A DNA stretch of 64,000 nucleotides, from contig NZ_JAMBOL010000012.1 in the NCBI RefSeq assembly GCF_023715605.1, forward strand, positions 62,001 through 126,000, read 5' to 3'. Below the pieces are notes generated by a model. It ran no database searches. It worked only from the letters and a program-made list of their open reading frames with translations, and was not told the origin of the DNA. The DNA comes from Halalkalibacter oceani (GTDB lineage: Bacteria; Bacillota; Bacilli; Bacillales; Bacillaceae_D). This document shows, one piece after another, positions 36,050 to 45,937 of the stretch; the first letter of the stretch is position 1; the number at the start of each line of letters is the position of its first letter. Made by a program: the position numbers and the translations under genes.

Positions 36050-38192
36050 GAAACCGAACTTCCAGCAAATGTCCTTCCCGTCACCAGGACGGATGAAAAA
36101 GGTTGAAGCAAAGACGAGTTTTCAAACGATGGAGCAGATTCCGATCAAATCGTTTTATCAAAAGGATGATACGGCCGGCCTCCCTTATTTGGACTATGTC
36201 GCGGGAATCGCCCCGTTTTTCCGCGGACCGTATCCGGCGATGTACAAGGCGCGTCCATGGACGATCAGACAGTATGCCGGCTTTTCCACAGCCGAGGAAA
36301 GCAACGCCTTTTACCGCCGCAATTTGGCCGCGGGCCAGAAAGGGCTGTCAATCGCCTTTGATTTGGCGACGCACCGTGGCTATGATTCCGACCATCCGCG
36401 TGTTGTCGGTGATGTCGGGAAAGCAGGCGTGGCTGTCGATTCCGTTCTCGATATGAAGCTGTTGTTTGATGGCATCCCGCTTGATCAAATGTCGGTCTCG
36501 ATGACGATGAACGGTGCGGTGTTGCCGATTATGGCCTTTTATATTGTCGCGGCGGAGGAGCAGGGCGTCCCGCTCTCGAAGCTGTCAGGAACGATTCAAA
36601 ATGACATATTAAAGGAATACATGGTGCGCAACACCTATATTTACCCGCCGGAAGCTTCAATGAAAATCATTGCCGATATTTTTGAATATACGTCCGTCCA
36701 TATGCCGAAGTTCAACAGCATCAGCATCTCCGGCTATCATATGCAGGAGGCGGGGGCGACGGCGGATATTGAACTGGCCTATACGCTTGCTGACGGCCTC
36801 GAATATGTGCGTACCGGGATCAAAGCCGGGATGGATATTGATTCCTTCGCGCCGCGGCTCTCCTTTTTCTGGGCGATCGGAATGAATTATTTTATGGAAG
36901 TGGCGAAAATGCGGGCGGCGCGCTTGATCTGGGCGAAGCTGATGAAGTCGTTTCAGCCGAAAAATGATAAGTCGCTCGCACTCCGGACGCATTCGCAAAC
37001 ATCAGGCTGGAGCTTAACCGAACAGGATCCGTTTAACAATGTCGTCCGCACTTGCATTGAAGCGATGGCCGCCGCTCTCGGTCATACGCAATCGCTTCAT
37101 ACGAATGCGCTCGATGAAGCGATTGCGCTGCCGACCGACTTCTCGGCCAGAATTGCCCGCAACACGCAGCTTTATTTGCAGGAGGAAACAGGGATTACGA
37201 ATGTGCTTGACCCGTGGGGCGGTTCATATTATGTCGAGGCGCTGACCGCCGAGCTGCTGGAAAAAGCGTGGACCCATATTGAAGAGGTGGAGCAGCTTGG
37301 GGGCATGGCAAAGGCGATTGAGACCGGGTTGCCGAAAATGCGGATCGAAGAAGCGGCGGCGAGACGGCAGGCGCATATTGACTCCGGCAAAGAAGTGATC
37401 ATCGGTGTCAATCGTTACCGACCGAAAGAAGAGGAACCGCTGGAGATTTTGAATATTGATAACACTGCTGTTCGGACGGCGCAAATGAAGCGGCTGGACG
37501 TGCTCAGAAAGAACCGCAATGAGGAGGACGTGCAGCAGCGTCTTGAGGCGATTACCGCTTCGGCCCGGTCGGGCAAAGGCAATCTGCTTGCGCTTGCAGT
37601 AGAGGCGGCCCGGGCAAGGGCGAGCCTCGGAGAAATCTCACTCGCATATGAAAAGGCAGTTGGACGACATAAAGCGGTAATCCGCTCGATCAGCGGCGTC
37701 TACCGTTCAGAATACGGGGAGAAGGAAGAAATGAAAACGATTCGCGAGATGACGGACCGGTTTACGGAGCATGAAGGAAGACGGCCGCGGATTATGATCG
37801 CGAAGATGGGCCAGGATGGTCATGACCGCGGCGCGAAGGTGATTTCTACCGCCTTTGCCGATATGGGCTTTGATGTTGATATTGGCCCGCTTTTCCAGAC
37901 GCCGGAGGAAGCCGCTTTACAGGCTGTTGAAAATGATGTTCACATTTTAGGGATGAGCTCTCTGGCGGCAGGCCATAACACGCTTTTGCCACAGGTGATC
38001 GAAGAATTAAAGCGGCTTGGGCGTGAAGACATCCTAGTGATTATCGGGGGCGTCATTCCGCCACAAGACTACCCGTTTTTACGGGAGAAGGGGGCAGCGG
38101 CGATTTTTGGTCCGGGCACGGTGATACCGGTAGCGGCACAGAAGATTATCGAGGAATTAAATCGTCGCCTTGGCTATGAATCATCGTCTTAA
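36042..38192 (+). CDS. mutB: Methylmalonyl-CoA mutase large (catalytic) subunit
   Basis: A 716-residue adenosylcobalamin enzyme that converts (R)-methylmalonyl-CoA to succinyl-CoA. Barrel motifs include [56 protein letters not shown] and [10 protein letters not shown]. The B12-binding domain has [20 protein letters not shown] (DxHxxG near residue 592) and later [23 protein letters not shown] in front of ATG 36042. It feeds propionate, odd-chain and branched-chain carbon into the TCA cycle together with PccB and MutA. Confidence 0.96.
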   Translation: MSRKPNFQQMSFPSPGRMKKVEAKTSFQTMEQIPIKSFYQKDDTAGLPYLDYVAGIAPFFRGPYPAMYKARPWTIRQYAGFSTAEESNAFYRRNLAAGQKGLSIAFDLATHRGYDSDHPRVVGDVGKAGVAVDSVLDMKLLFDGIPLDQMSVSMTMNGAVLPIMAFYIVAAEEQGVPLSKLSGTIQNDILKEYMVRNTYIYPPEASMKIIADIFEYTSVHMPKFNSISISGYHMQEAGATADIELAYTLADGLEYVRTGIKAGMDIDSFAPRLSFFWAIGMNYFMEVAKMRAARLIWAKLMKSFQPKNDKSLALRTHSQTSGWSLTEQDPFNNVVRTCIEAMAAALGHTQSLHTNALDEAIALPTDFSARIARNTQLYLQEETGITNVLDPWGGSYYVEALTAELLEKAWTHIEEVEQLGGMAKAIETGLPKMRIEEAAARRQAHIDSGKEVIIGVNRYRPKEEEPLEILNIDNTAVRTAQMKRLDVLRKNRNEEDVQQRLEAITASARSGKGNLLALAVEAARARASLGEISLAYEKAVGRHKAVIRSISGVYRSEYGEKEEMKTIREMTDRFTEHEGRRPRIMIAKMGQDGHDRGAKVISTAFADMGFDVDIGPLFQTPEEAALQAVENDVHILGMSSLAAGHNTLLPQVIEELKRLGREDILVIIGGVIPPQDYPFLREKGAAAIFGPGTVIPVAAQKIIEELNRRLGYESSS

Positions 38193-38250
38193 AACAGCAC
38201 GATATCTTTACCTGCTTGCATAAGTCTCTGCCAGAAAGGAGGAGCCTGAG

Positions 38251-39258
38251 ATGGAGAAACCTTTACCGAAGCGGAAGGAATTGAGGCTGGAGGACTATGT
38301 TCAGGGTGTCAGAGCGAATAACCGGGCGATGCTGGCCCGGGCGATCACCCTCGTTGAAAGCAATGCCGCGAAGCACCTACAGCTGGCACAGGACGTTTTG
38401 ACTGCAATCATGCCTTATACCGGCCAGTCGATACGAATTGGCGTTTCCGGCGTGCCCGGAGCGGGGAAAAGTACGTTCATTGAAGCGCTCGGCACGATGC
38501 TTTGCGAGCGTGGACATCGGGTGGCGGTGCTGGCGATTGATCCGACGAGCTCGCTCTCGCGTGGCAGTATTCTTGGTGATAAGACGAGGATGGAGCGGCT
38601 TTCCAAGCATCCAGGGGCGTATATTCGTCCTTCTCCAACGGGAGGAACATTGGGCGGGGTCGCCCGGAAAACGCGGGAATCGCTGATGCTCTGTGAAGCG
38701 GCGGGCTATGATGTGATTATTGTCGAGACGGTTGGTGTCGGTCAAAGTGAAATTACCGTCCGCTCAATGGTCGACTGCTTTGTCGTGCTGATACTGACGG
38801 GAGCAGGGGATGAACTGCAAGGGATGAAAAAAGGCATAATGGAAATGGTTGATATTCTGCTCATTAATAAGGCGGACGGCAAAAACAAGCCGCTCGCCGA
38901 ACAGGCCCGCGTTGAGCTGGAACGGATTCTACACCTGCTTCCCGCTGTAACGGAAGGCTGGGAGCCGAAGGTTAAGACGATTTCGGCGCTTGAAGAAAGC
39001 GGGATCACCGAATGCTGGCAGCTGATTCAGCAGTTCCATCAGCATATGAAGACAACGAATCTGCTGGAGCAGCGGCGGCAGGAGCAGGCCGACAGCTGGC
39101 TCCGTTCGCTAATCGAGGAACAGCTGCTTGCCGGCTTTTACGACAATGAGCGGGTTAAAAGCGAGCTTCCAGAGCTGAAGGAAAAAGTGCTGAACGGCAA
39201 GCTCAGCCCGACAAAAGCCGCCTTAAGTCTACATGAAATCTATATAAATCAGCCGTAA
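38251..39258 (+). CDS. meaB: MeaB-family GTPase, methylmalonyl-CoA mutase chaperone
   Basis: A 335-residue G3E-family GTPase. The P-loop GVPGAGKST lies at residues 67-75, then AIDPTSSLSRGSILGDKTRM, ETVGVGQSE (switch) and NKADGKN (guanine specificity). MeaB gates cobalamin loading and protects the mutase from inactivation. ATG 38251 with AAAGGAGGAG. It is the last gene of the operon; the R1 hairpin at 39421 follows after about 160 bases holding nothing else I can name. Confidence 0.93.
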   Translation: MEKPLPKRKELRLEDYVQGVRANNRAMLARAITLVESNAAKHLQLAQDVLTAIMPYTGQSIRIGVSGVPGAGKSTFIEALGTMLCERGHRVAVLAIDPTSSLSRGSILGDKTRMERLSKHPGAYIRPSPTGGTLGGVARKTRESLMLCEAAGYDVIIVETVGVGQSEITVRSMVDCFVVLILTGAGDELQGMKKGIMEMVDILLINKADGKNKPLAEQARVELERILHLLPAVTEGWEPKVKTISALEESGITECWQLIQQFHQHMKTTNLLEQRRQEQADSWLRSLIEEQLLAGFYDNERVKSELPELKEKVLNGKLSPTKAALSLHEIYINQP

Positions 39259-39420
39259 CGAATTGTTTGAAGATGAAACATCCTAACATTGGGCTGGGCA
39301 TAACTATTGTTTTACCTGACTGTCGACCAAAGAACTAACGTAGCGAAGTCGGTTTCAGGAGCGGGATATCCCTTCATGAGGCAAAATATTTGTTCTCTCC
39401 TTCAAATGAATCGTAAGAAA

Positions 39421-39460
39421 GAGGCTAGGCACAAGGGGAAATAACCTTTTGCCCAGCCTC
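39421..39460. terminator. Bidirectional terminator, repeat family R1 copy 6
   Basis: GAGGCTAGGC pairs with GCCCAGCCTC, with CAAGG/CCTTTTG inside. It lies between the convergent meaB and radical SAM genes. TTTCAGGAGCGGG in front of it recurs before the copy at 29.96 kb. Confidence 0.8.
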
Positions 39461-39473
39461 TCTGAAATTGTGA

Positions 39474-41255
39474 CTATCCCTCTTTGTATCGACTCTCCGT
39501 ACCCGCTAAAAGAGTTTCAAACGGTACGGTATAGACGTTTGCTTTCATCCCTTTCGGATCAAAGTAGGCGAGAAGCAGGCTTTCCTGCTCACGATATCCG
39601 CCATCTTTTTTCGCCGGAAGTGAAAATGGAATCCGTTCGATCATCGTATGCTTGTGCAGCTCCTTTTCGCTCAGCTGCAAAGCGGCGAAGGAATCGGAGA
39701 CGAGCGTCGGCTCTGTGGCGAGCAGCTTGATATAACGCCCCTGCTCCTCCTTTGAGAGGGAGAACGTCCACCATGTTTTACGCGGCTTATGTTTATGGTT
39801 TTCAAAAAAGTCGACCATCATCAGCGCGCGAATGACAGCGGGCGGAGTTTTTGTCGTGATCGTTGACAGAAATTGATCAAGCCGGCGAAATAAATCCTCA
39901 AGCTGATGACCGATCCGTGACCACCCTTGCTTGTCCCAGTAATCGCCGAATGCCTGGAAAAAATCGAACGGGGAATCGAATTCCTTTTCAACTAAGTATT
40001 CGATTGTCCGATCCATCCGATGATCGTTCCAATACTTTTCAAGGACGTCCTCGACCCGCTTAATCCGGACAATTTCGTCAAAGCTCAGCACATTATTGCC
40101 GAGAATTTCATAAGGGGCATTGTCCATGTAAAGATAATCATGATCCTTTGCCCTCAGCCTCAAACCTGTCCCGCGCAGCATTTTCAGGAACCCTAATTGC
40201 AATTCCTCAGGACGTAAGGCGAAGACATCATTAAACGTCCGTCTAAAGCTGCTATAATCCTCCTCCGGTAAACCGGCGATTAAATCGAGATGCTGGTCAA
40301 TTTTACCGCCGTTCTTGACCATTTTCACTGTCCGTGTCAGCTTTTCAAAGTTTTGCCGGCGCTGGACGAGCTCGTTCGTCGCGTCATTCGTCGACTGCAC
40401 TCCGATTTCAAAGCGGAAAATGCCCTTCGGCGCATGCTCATTTAAAAACGCCAATACTTCCGGCCGCATAATGTCAGCGGTAATTTCAAATTGAAAGACG
40501 CAGTCCTGATGGTTGTCAATCAGAAAGCGGAATATCTCCAAGGCATAATCGCGTTTAATGTTAAATGTCCGGTCAACGAATTTAATTAATTTCGCTCCGT
40601 TTTCAATTAAAAAAAGAAGATCAGCCTTGACCTGTTCGATATTAAAATAACGAACACCGACTTCGATCGAGGATAGACAAAATTGGCAGCTGTACGGACA
40701 GCCGCGACTCGTTTCAAAGTAAGTGACACGCTGGCCGAGAGCAGGCAAATCCTCGGTAAAGCGATAAGGAGACGGGAGATCGCCGAGCTTTAACTTAGGA
40801 CGCGGAGCGGTGATGATCACTTCATCCTGCTTGCGGTAGGCAAGTCCGAAAACGAGGTGATATTTTTCTGTTGTCGACAGCTCCTCTAAAAACTGCTTAA
40901 ATGTCTCTTCCCCTTCGCCGATGACGATAAAATCGACGGCGGGCAATGTGTCCATCCATTCTCTCGAATCGTAGGAAACCTCGGGACCGCCCAACACGAT
41001 TTTTGTTTTCGGCAGCACTTTTTTCAGCTGATTAATGACTTTGATCGTTTCTTCGATATTCCAAATATAACAGCTGAACCCAATCACGTCCGGCTTACGC
41101 TCATAGAGGTCGGCCACAATCGACAAAGTCGGGTCCTTGATCGTATACTCTACGATTTCGACCGGGAAATCCGGTTCGGCGTATGCCTTTAAACAACGCA
41201 GGGCTAAGCATGTATGGATGTATTTCGCATTCAACGTCGTGACGACGGTTTTCAT
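39474..41255 (-). CDS. B12-binding-domain radical SAM protein (DUF4080 type)
   Basis: A 593-residue protein. A cobalamin-binding-like Rossmann domain at about residues 1-140 (TLNAKYIHTCLALRCLKAYA, VIGFSCYIWNIEE, VLGGPEVSYD, FIVIGEGEETF) precedes a radical SAM barrel with Cys186, Cys190 and Cys193 in RGCPYSCQFC. A C-terminal extension from about 390 to 593 fits DUF4080. Such enzymes often do methylations or rearrangements, but the substrate of this family is unknown. The domain lacks an evident DxHxxG. The ATG at 41255 is the family-type start. It is monocistronic. Confidence 0.88.
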   Translation of the reverse strand: MKTVVTTLNAKYIHTCLALRCLKAYAEPDFPVEIVEYTIKDPTLSIVADLYERKPDVIGFSCYIWNIEETIKVINQLKKVLPKTKIVLGGPEVSYDSREWMDTLPAVDFIVIGEGEETFKQFLEELSTTEKYHLVFGLAYRKQDEVIITAPRPKLKLGDLPSPYRFTEDLPALGQRVTYFETSRGCPYSCQFCLSSIEVGVRYFNIEQVKADLLFLIENGAKLIKFVDRTFNIKRDYALEIFRFLIDNHQDCVFQFEITADIMRPEVLAFLNEHAPKGIFRFEIGVQSTNDATNELVQRRQNFEKLTRTVKMVKNGGKIDQHLDLIAGLPEEDYSSFRRTFNDVFALRPEELQLGFLKMLRGTGLRLRAKDHDYLYMDNAPYEILGNNVLSFDEIVRIKRVEDVLEKYWNDHRMDRTIEYLVEKEFDSPFDFFQAFGDYWDKQGWSRIGHQLEDLFRRLDQFLSTITTKTPPAVIRALMMVDFFENHKHKPRKTWWTFSLSKEEQGRYIKLLATEPTLVSDSFAALQLSEKELHKHTMIERIPFSLPAKKDGGYREQESLLLAYFDPKGMKANVYTVPFETLLAGTESRYKEG

Positions 41256-41358
41256 TTTGACAATCCCTCTATTCTCTTAAACGAACTTTACTTCTCACTA
41301 GTTTACCAAAAAATGAGGAACAATCCTAATGACGTTCACCTATTTTTTCTTTCTCCTA

Positions 41359-41411
41359 TTGACAGTAAAGGTGTAACTGTTATATGGTTAATTACATAAC
41401 TAACTAACCAT
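41359..41411 (+). promoter_or_regulatory. Promoter and GntR operator of the ABC exporter operon
   Basis: TTGACA at 41359-41364 is followed 16 bases on by TATATG at 41381. A 28-base dyad with ATGGTTA and TAACCAT arms (41384-41411, symmetric at 22 positions) overlaps the -10 box and start point. This fits autorepression by the GntR protein encoded next. Confidence 0.75.
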
Positions 41412-41435
41412 GTAACGTAAAGGTGGTGAACCAAT

Positions 41436-41810
41436 GTGCGGTCATCCTTAGATGAGAATCGGCCGATTTTTCAGCAAATCCGGGAAATGATTGAAGAGGA
41501 GATAGTAGCTGGTCAGCTTCAGGAAGAAGAAAAAGCGCCATCTACGAATCAGTTAGTCGCTCATTATCAAATCAATCCGGCGACCGTCTTAAAAGGGATT
41601 AATCAGCTCGTCGATGAAGGAATTTTATACAAGAAAAGAGGGATTGGGATGTTTGTTGCAAAAGGAGCGCGAAGCAAGCTGCTGGAGGAACGCCGACAAA
41701 GATTTAAAGACGAATATGTATGGAGAACGGTTCAGGAAGCAAGAAAGCTTGGCATTTCCATCGCAGAGGTTCAGGCGATGATTCAATCCGTTGAAGAAGG
41801 GGATGAATAG
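41436..41810 (+). CDS. GntR-family (YtrA subfamily) regulator
   Basis: A 124-residue repressor with the short YtrA-type layout: a winged helix at about residues 10-75 (PIFQQIREMIEEEIVAGQL, NQLVAHYQINPATVLKGINQL, KRGIGMFV) and a small helical tail. GTG start at 41436 after AAAGGTGGTG. YtrA-type regulators control adjacent ABC exporters and often respond to cell-envelope antibiotics. It sits first in a three-gene operon with the ABC genes. Confidence 0.9.
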   Translation: MRSSLDENRPIFQQIREMIEEEIVAGQLQEEEKAPSTNQLVAHYQINPATVLKGINQLVDEGILYKKRGIGMFVAKGARSKLLEERRQRFKDEYVWRTVQEARKLGISIAEVQAMIQSVEEGDE

Positions 41811-41812
41811 TG

Positions 41813-42691
41813 ATGACGAAAAGGATTCAAGCAGAGCATGTGACGCTTCAGTTTGGAAAGAAAACCGTTTTGAACGATATTTCCTTTGAGCTGGAAGGTG
41901 GAAAAATATACGGGCTGTTAGGACGTAATGGAGCTGGGAAAACCTCTTTATTGTCGCTGCTCGCCGCCTTTCAAAAGCCGACTTCCGGACGAATGATGGT
42001 CGATGGAGTCGACGCGTATGAAAATGCCGGCATTATGGAAAGTGTGGTTTTTGTCCGTGAAGAAAAGCGTGAATATGAAACGGATACGGTCGCCAAATGG
42101 CTGAAGGATGTTGCCAAGCTGAGGCCGCTGTTCGATCAGCAGTATGCCGAGCATCTGGCGCAACGGTTTAAACTGCCGCTCACGCAGCGAGTCGACAAAC
42201 TATCGCGCGGGATGCAGGCGGCGCTCGGCATTACAATTGGTTTGGCAAGCCGTTGCCCGATTACGATTTTTGATGAAGCTTATTTAGGTCTCGATGCCCC
42301 TGCTCGTGAGCGCTTTTATGAAGAAGTGCTGCGGGATTATATGGAGCACCCGCGGACGATCATTTTGTCGACGCATTTAATTTCCGAAATGGATTCGCTG
42401 TTTGAGGAAGTGCTCGTAATAAAGGACGGCTCGCTGCTGCTTCATGAAAAAACGGATGAATTGCTGGAGCAAGGAGCGACGGTAACAGGGGCGAAAGAGG
42501 TTGTGGAAACGTTCATCGCCGGCCGGAACGTGCTGAAGCAGCAAAGCCTTGGCGGGACAAAATCAGCGATGATTTATGAAAAGCTTACAACAGAAGAGCG
42601 GAAGCAGGCGATCCAAAATGGCTTGGAAATCGGACCAATTGCCTTACAGGAGCTGTTTATTCACTTGACGGAAGGAGAGGAAGAGGAATGA
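41813..42691 (+). CDS. ABC transporter ATP-binding protein (YtrB-like)
   Basis: A 292-residue ATPase with Walker A GLLGRNGAGKTSLLSLLA, signature LSRGMQAALGITIG (LSGGQ variant), Walker B ITIFDEAYLGLD and H-loop STHLISEM. The C-terminal 80 residues are an extension typical of drug or bacteriocin exporters. ATG at 41813, three bases after the GntR stop; GTG 41810 overlaps that stop. It works with the permease encoded next. Confidence 0.9.
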   Translation: MTKRIQAEHVTLQFGKKTVLNDISFELEGGKIYGLLGRNGAGKTSLLSLLAAFQKPTSGRMMVDGVDAYENAGIMESVVFVREEKREYETDTVAKWLKDVAKLRPLFDQQYAEHLAQRFKLPLTQRVDKLSRGMQAALGITIGLASRCPITIFDEAYLGLDAPARERFYEEVLRDYMEHPRTIILSTHLISEMDSLFEEVLVIKDGSLLLHEKTDELLEQGATVTGAKEVVETFIAGRNVLKQQSLGGTKSAMIYEKLTTEERKQAIQNGLEIGPIALQELFIHLTEGEEEE

Positions 42692-43359
42692 ATCAGAAAG
42701 CGAAAAAAGTGATGCGTGGCATTTTTTCCATGTATTTGACGTGGACGGTCTGGTATCTTGCCTTTTGCATCCTTGCGATCATTGGCGTCGCGGTATTCGC
42801 GGCGAATCCGACTGGGGAATGGGAGTGGTCGCTTTTACAGGGCGCGATGCAGGCAAATCGGATTTATATGCTCGTGCTCGGAATCTTATCAATGGGTGGA
42901 TTGCTAACCTATTTTGTCTCAAACGGGGTCACGCGGCGTGATTATTTTAGCGGGGTGGCCGCTGCGGCTGTGCTGTTAAGTGTCTTTCTCGTGATTGTCA
43001 CCGGCCTTCTTCATGGAGCAGAGCGAATATTCTTCGGCTGGGGACTAAGCGAAGAAAGCCTCGGGATGACGTTTGTGATGGCTTTCTTCCAGCTGATCGT
43101 CTTTTATTTCGTCGGCTGGCTGATCAGCGCGGGCTTTTATCTGTTTCATTGGCTCATCGGTCTCGTTTTTATCGCGATCGGGATTGTCATTATTTCGATT
43201 TTTGACTTTGTATGGGGCAGGGTCGGACAGCAGCAGTTTGATTTTCTGCCGGTAACCGACATTTCTCCAGCCGTCGGCATGATCATCAGCCTGCTTTTAT
43301 CATTTGGGCTGATCAGCGTGATGCGAATGCTGACGAAGCGGGCTGTCGTCAAGCCGTAA
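42688..43359 (+). CDS. ABC exporter membrane subunit
   Basis: A 223-residue protein with six hydrophobic segments (for example WTVWYLAFCILAIIGVAVFA and LIGLVFIAIGIVIISIFDF). It overlaps the ATPase gene by 4 bases (ATGA), so it is the likely permease. No characterised family was recognised beyond YtrC/D-like exporters. The substrate is unknown. Confidence 0.75.
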   Translation: MNQKAKKVMRGIFSMYLTWTVWYLAFCILAIIGVAVFAANPTGEWEWSLLQGAMQANRIYMLVLGILSMGGLLTYFVSNGVTRRDYFSGVAAAAVLLSVFLVIVTGLLHGAERIFFGWGLSEESLGMTFVMAFFQLIVFYFVGWLISAGFYLFHWLIGLVFIAIGIVIISIFDFVWGRVGQQQFDFLPVTDISPAVGMIISLLLSFGLISVMRMLTKRAVVKP

Positions 43360-43372
43360 CTAAGAATAAAGA

Positions 43373-43412
43373 GCCAGGGGGAAAGGTGAAATCAAGCTTT
43401 TCCCCTGGCCTG
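43373..43412. terminator. Bidirectional terminator, repeat family R1 copy 7
   Basis: GCCAGGGGGAAAG pairs with CTTTTCCCCTGGC. It is a divergent copy (CCAGGGG instead of GGCTGGG) between convergent genes. Confidence 0.8.
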
Positions 43413-43413
43413 G

Positions 43414-43857
43414 TTATGAAGCTGTATCGTTCATTGCTTTGCGCAGTTCATTGTACCATTCTAACGTCTCTGCCTCCGAATCCTGATTTAGAAAAATCAA
43501 CGTTTGGCTCGTCAGTTCGATCGTGATAAATGGCGAGCTGTCTTCGGACAAGAAAAATATGACATGGTAATCCTCTTTGCCATCTATTGTTGAAACTTGA
43601 TCCTGCCCGATACGAGAATTCCAAATTGATGTGCCCTCAATCTTCGAAATGGAATTTGGTAATTGATTCCTAATATCGAGCGTGGTAATGTCATCAATTG
43701 CCCATTGGCCTCCTTGTTTTGAGGATGAGATCACAAAAGCGTCATCCTTAACCTGTAGCTCAATGTCCGGTCTGCCTGCAAAGGTATTCAGGATTCCAGA
43801 GGCGATATAGAGAATAATTGCGAAACAAAACAAATTGACGATGATTTTTCTAAGCAA
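43414..43857 (-). CDS. Membrane-anchored hypothetical protein
   Basis: A 147-residue protein with one N-terminal membrane segment (IIVNLFCFAIILYIASGIL) and an extracytoplasmic domain rich in beta strands. TTG start at 43857 with AAGGAGGGGG upstream. I do not recognise the family. It ends at the R1 terminator. Confidence 0.65.
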   Translation of the reverse strand: MLRKIIVNLFCFAIILYIASGILNTFAGRPDIELQVKDDAFVISSSKQGGQWAIDDITTLDIRNQLPNSISKIEGTSIWNSRIGQDQVSTIDGKEDYHVIFFLSEDSSPFITIELTSQTLIFLNQDSEAETLEWYNELRKAMNDTAS

Positions 43858-44001
43858 GTCTACCCCCTCCTTACTTAAGACTTATTAACGCAAAGGAAGA
43901 CGTCATCTGGGGGGCTGTTCCTGTAAAATTACCTCGAGCCTAACCTTTTCCGCCATTAGCTGAAGATAATTCGGATTCTCACTCTATTCTCTTCTTTGCT
44001 A

Positions 44002-44670
44002 TTATAATCTTATCCATGAAAGATAAGAGTTATTTGATGTGTCAATGCGAATTTGCTGTCTATGAGCTGCGCTTATTGTAGGGAACTGTGTTGTATAAAC
44101 ATTGTAATATAAGCTACCATAAGCGTAACCGTTTCTTATATAATCTTCATTGTTGTAAAGTTCATATGACGTTGTAATATCATTATTAGTTTGGGAACCT
44201 TCGACCCAATTAGTGTGGTTAACCCTCCCGTTGCTGTAATTGTAACTTAAAGTTATTTCTAAATGTGTTACAGGCACCCCAGCCCTTACCATAACGGTGG
44301 TTCTAGTTTCTGTCATATCACTAAACGGTAGAATAGTAGATTCATCTAGGTCGAAACTAATTTTTTCCTCAACTTCGATACGATATTTCTTACGTTCTTC
44401 CTCATCACCAAATAATAAAGCCTCAGTCGCTTTTGGATCAGCGATTGAATCTAAGAACTCATTTTTTTCTTTCGTACTTAATGATTCGTATGCTTCAAGA
44501 GTTTCCAGGCTGAAATCATCTAAAGTATCTTTATTATTTTTTAACACCTCCATATACTCAATCATGTCTTTTCTTAAGTCATTGTTTACTTCCTCTGTTG
44601 CTCCCAAAACCTGATAAATGCCAAAGAAACATAAAAAGATGAAAATACACACAAAAAATTTCTTACCCAT
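44002..44670 (-). CDS. Secreted hypothetical protein, AT-rich
   Basis: A 222-residue protein with a signal peptide (FFVCIFIFLCFFGIYQVLGA), a helical charged middle (KNNKDTLDDFSLETLEAYES) and a C-terminal beta-rich, Tyr/Asn-rich half (SYNYSNGRVNHTNW, YGSLYYNVYTTQFPTIS). The codon use is visibly more AT-rich than that of neighbouring genes, which suggests recent acquisition. No family was recognised. ATG at 44670. Confidence 0.65.
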   Translation of the reverse strand: MGKKFFVCIFIFLCFFGIYQVLGATEEVNNDLRKDMIEYMEVLKNNKDTLDDFSLETLEAYESLSTKEKNEFLDSIADPKATEALLFGDEEERKKYRIEVEEKISFDLDESTILPFSDMTETRTTVMVRAGVPVTHLEITLSYNYSNGRVNHTNWVEGSQTNNDITTSYELYNNEDYIRNGYAYGSLYYNVYTTQFPTISAAHRQQIRIDTSNNSYLSWIRL

Positions 44671-44929
44671 TACGAGCTCTCACTCCTTTATGGAGCATAG
44701 CATTCCTTAATTGGAAAAACAACCAAATATAGCTTAAAATATGAGTTATATGGAAATTTATTAAATCATTAGATCTGATTTTATTAGGGATATGAAAGGG
44801 CTTACCCTCTATAGATGCGGTATTTTCATCTATGTAGGTTTTTCAGATTCATGCAGCAAAAACAAGCATCGCCGTCTGCGGAAAGCGTGTCCAATCCCGG
44901 TAGCGAGGTTGCTAAACCAAAAAGAGCTT

Positions 44930-45079
44930 GAGACAAAACCAGCTTTGGACCTACTGGCAATGGCTTCACACGCCACAAGCCCGTTGTGAGTGGGTTTCTC
45001 ACAACGGGCTTTAAAAGATCGTGGCGGTTCCGTTCATTGCTTAAAGGCTGTGACAAAAGGTAATAAGCCTCTGAGTGGC
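44930..45079 (+). repeat. R3 repeat, long form, with truncated R1 copy 8
   Basis: Homologous to 13712-13790 but with an inserted hairpin: AGCCCGTTGTGAG (44978-44990) pairs perfectly with CTCACAACGGGCT (44998-45010) around loop TGGGTTT. GCAATG (44957) closes with CATTGC (45035), and CGCCAC (44971) with GTGGCG (45021). It ends in GGCTGTGACAAAAGGT..AGCCT, an R1 hairpin missing its middle. The interval 44671-44929 shows nothing else I can support. Confidence 0.75.
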
Positions 45080-45080
45080 G

Positions 45081-45806
45081 CTATCCCACTGGAATCGTCA
45101 GCGGCAGCTTCCAAATTTGTTCCTCGAGGTGCAAGCGGGTGAGTTTTAAGGTGAATAAGTCCGGCAGTGGGGTGGCGAAGTCATAGCTTGCGATAAGCTG
45201 ATTGGTATCTTCAAGATAATTCGTCGTCGAGAAGACCGGATAGATTTCTTCGTTATCCTGAATTAACGACAGGCTCAGTCCGCTGATCGGCTGAATATCG
45301 CTAATTTCAATCATGAGACGCCTGCCATCCGTTTCGGCCTTGTTGATGAGAAGATCATTGACAAACCGGTTTGTTGTGCCATCTGTCATTTCGGGAATAA
45401 CAAGCTCTCTTTTATAGTAAAGAGGCTTGGCAAATACTGTAATATCGAGATGGCTAAGATCATCCGGCAGCTCCGGTGTGTAAAATTGGCGCACCTTGAC
45501 CTGTTCTGTTTCGTTTTCCAGTGGAAGGGTTTCGCTATGGAGTGCTTCATATGTTGCGCCGTTTTCATCTGTCAACAGCGAATCAAGGGCATAAGAAAAT
45601 TCATCAGCCTGATACTGTTCCATTACGGAAGTCACACTGATCGTGATAAAGAATCCTTGCTGCCCGTCCCAGTCCCCGGTTTCAATCGTTTCAAATTCGA
45701 CATCCAAATGGCTATTTTGATTTTCGATCTGTAAATCCACTGCGGATTCCGTAGTTTGACAGGCACAAAGAAAACAGAGCATGCCAAAAAGTGTCATCCA
45801 TTTCAA
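45081..45806 (-). CDS. Lipoprotein of unknown function
   Basis: A 241-residue putative lipoprotein: signal LFGMLCFLCAC with Cys16 as lipidation site, then a beta-rich extracytoplasmic body (VDLQIENQNSHLDVEFE, ISGLSLSLIQDNEEIYPVFS). TTG start at 45806, GGAGTG 9 bases upstream; an internal ATG at residue 4 is an alternative. No family recognised. It lies downstream of kamA on the same strand. Confidence 0.65.
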   Translation of the reverse strand: MKWMTLFGMLCFLCACQTTESAVDLQIENQNSHLDVEFETIETGDWDGQQGFFITISVTSVMEQYQADEFSYALDSLLTDENGATYEALHSETLPLENETEQVKVRQFYTPELPDDLSHLDITVFAKPLYYKRELVIPEMTDGTTNRFVNDLLINKAETDGRRLMIEISDIQPISGLSLSLIQDNEEIYPVFSTTNYLEDTNQLIASYDFATPLPDLFTLKLTRLHLEEQIWKLPLTIPVG

Positions 45807-45937
45807 CCGTTCTTCACTCCACTTCTAAAGAAAAGCCGCTACGCGTTTTTTTTTAGTGTATCATGTCGAACGTTGTCTTCCTAGAGTGAATCATGAAGAA
45901 AAAGGTTATTAACATGGCAGCGCAATTCATGGAATTG

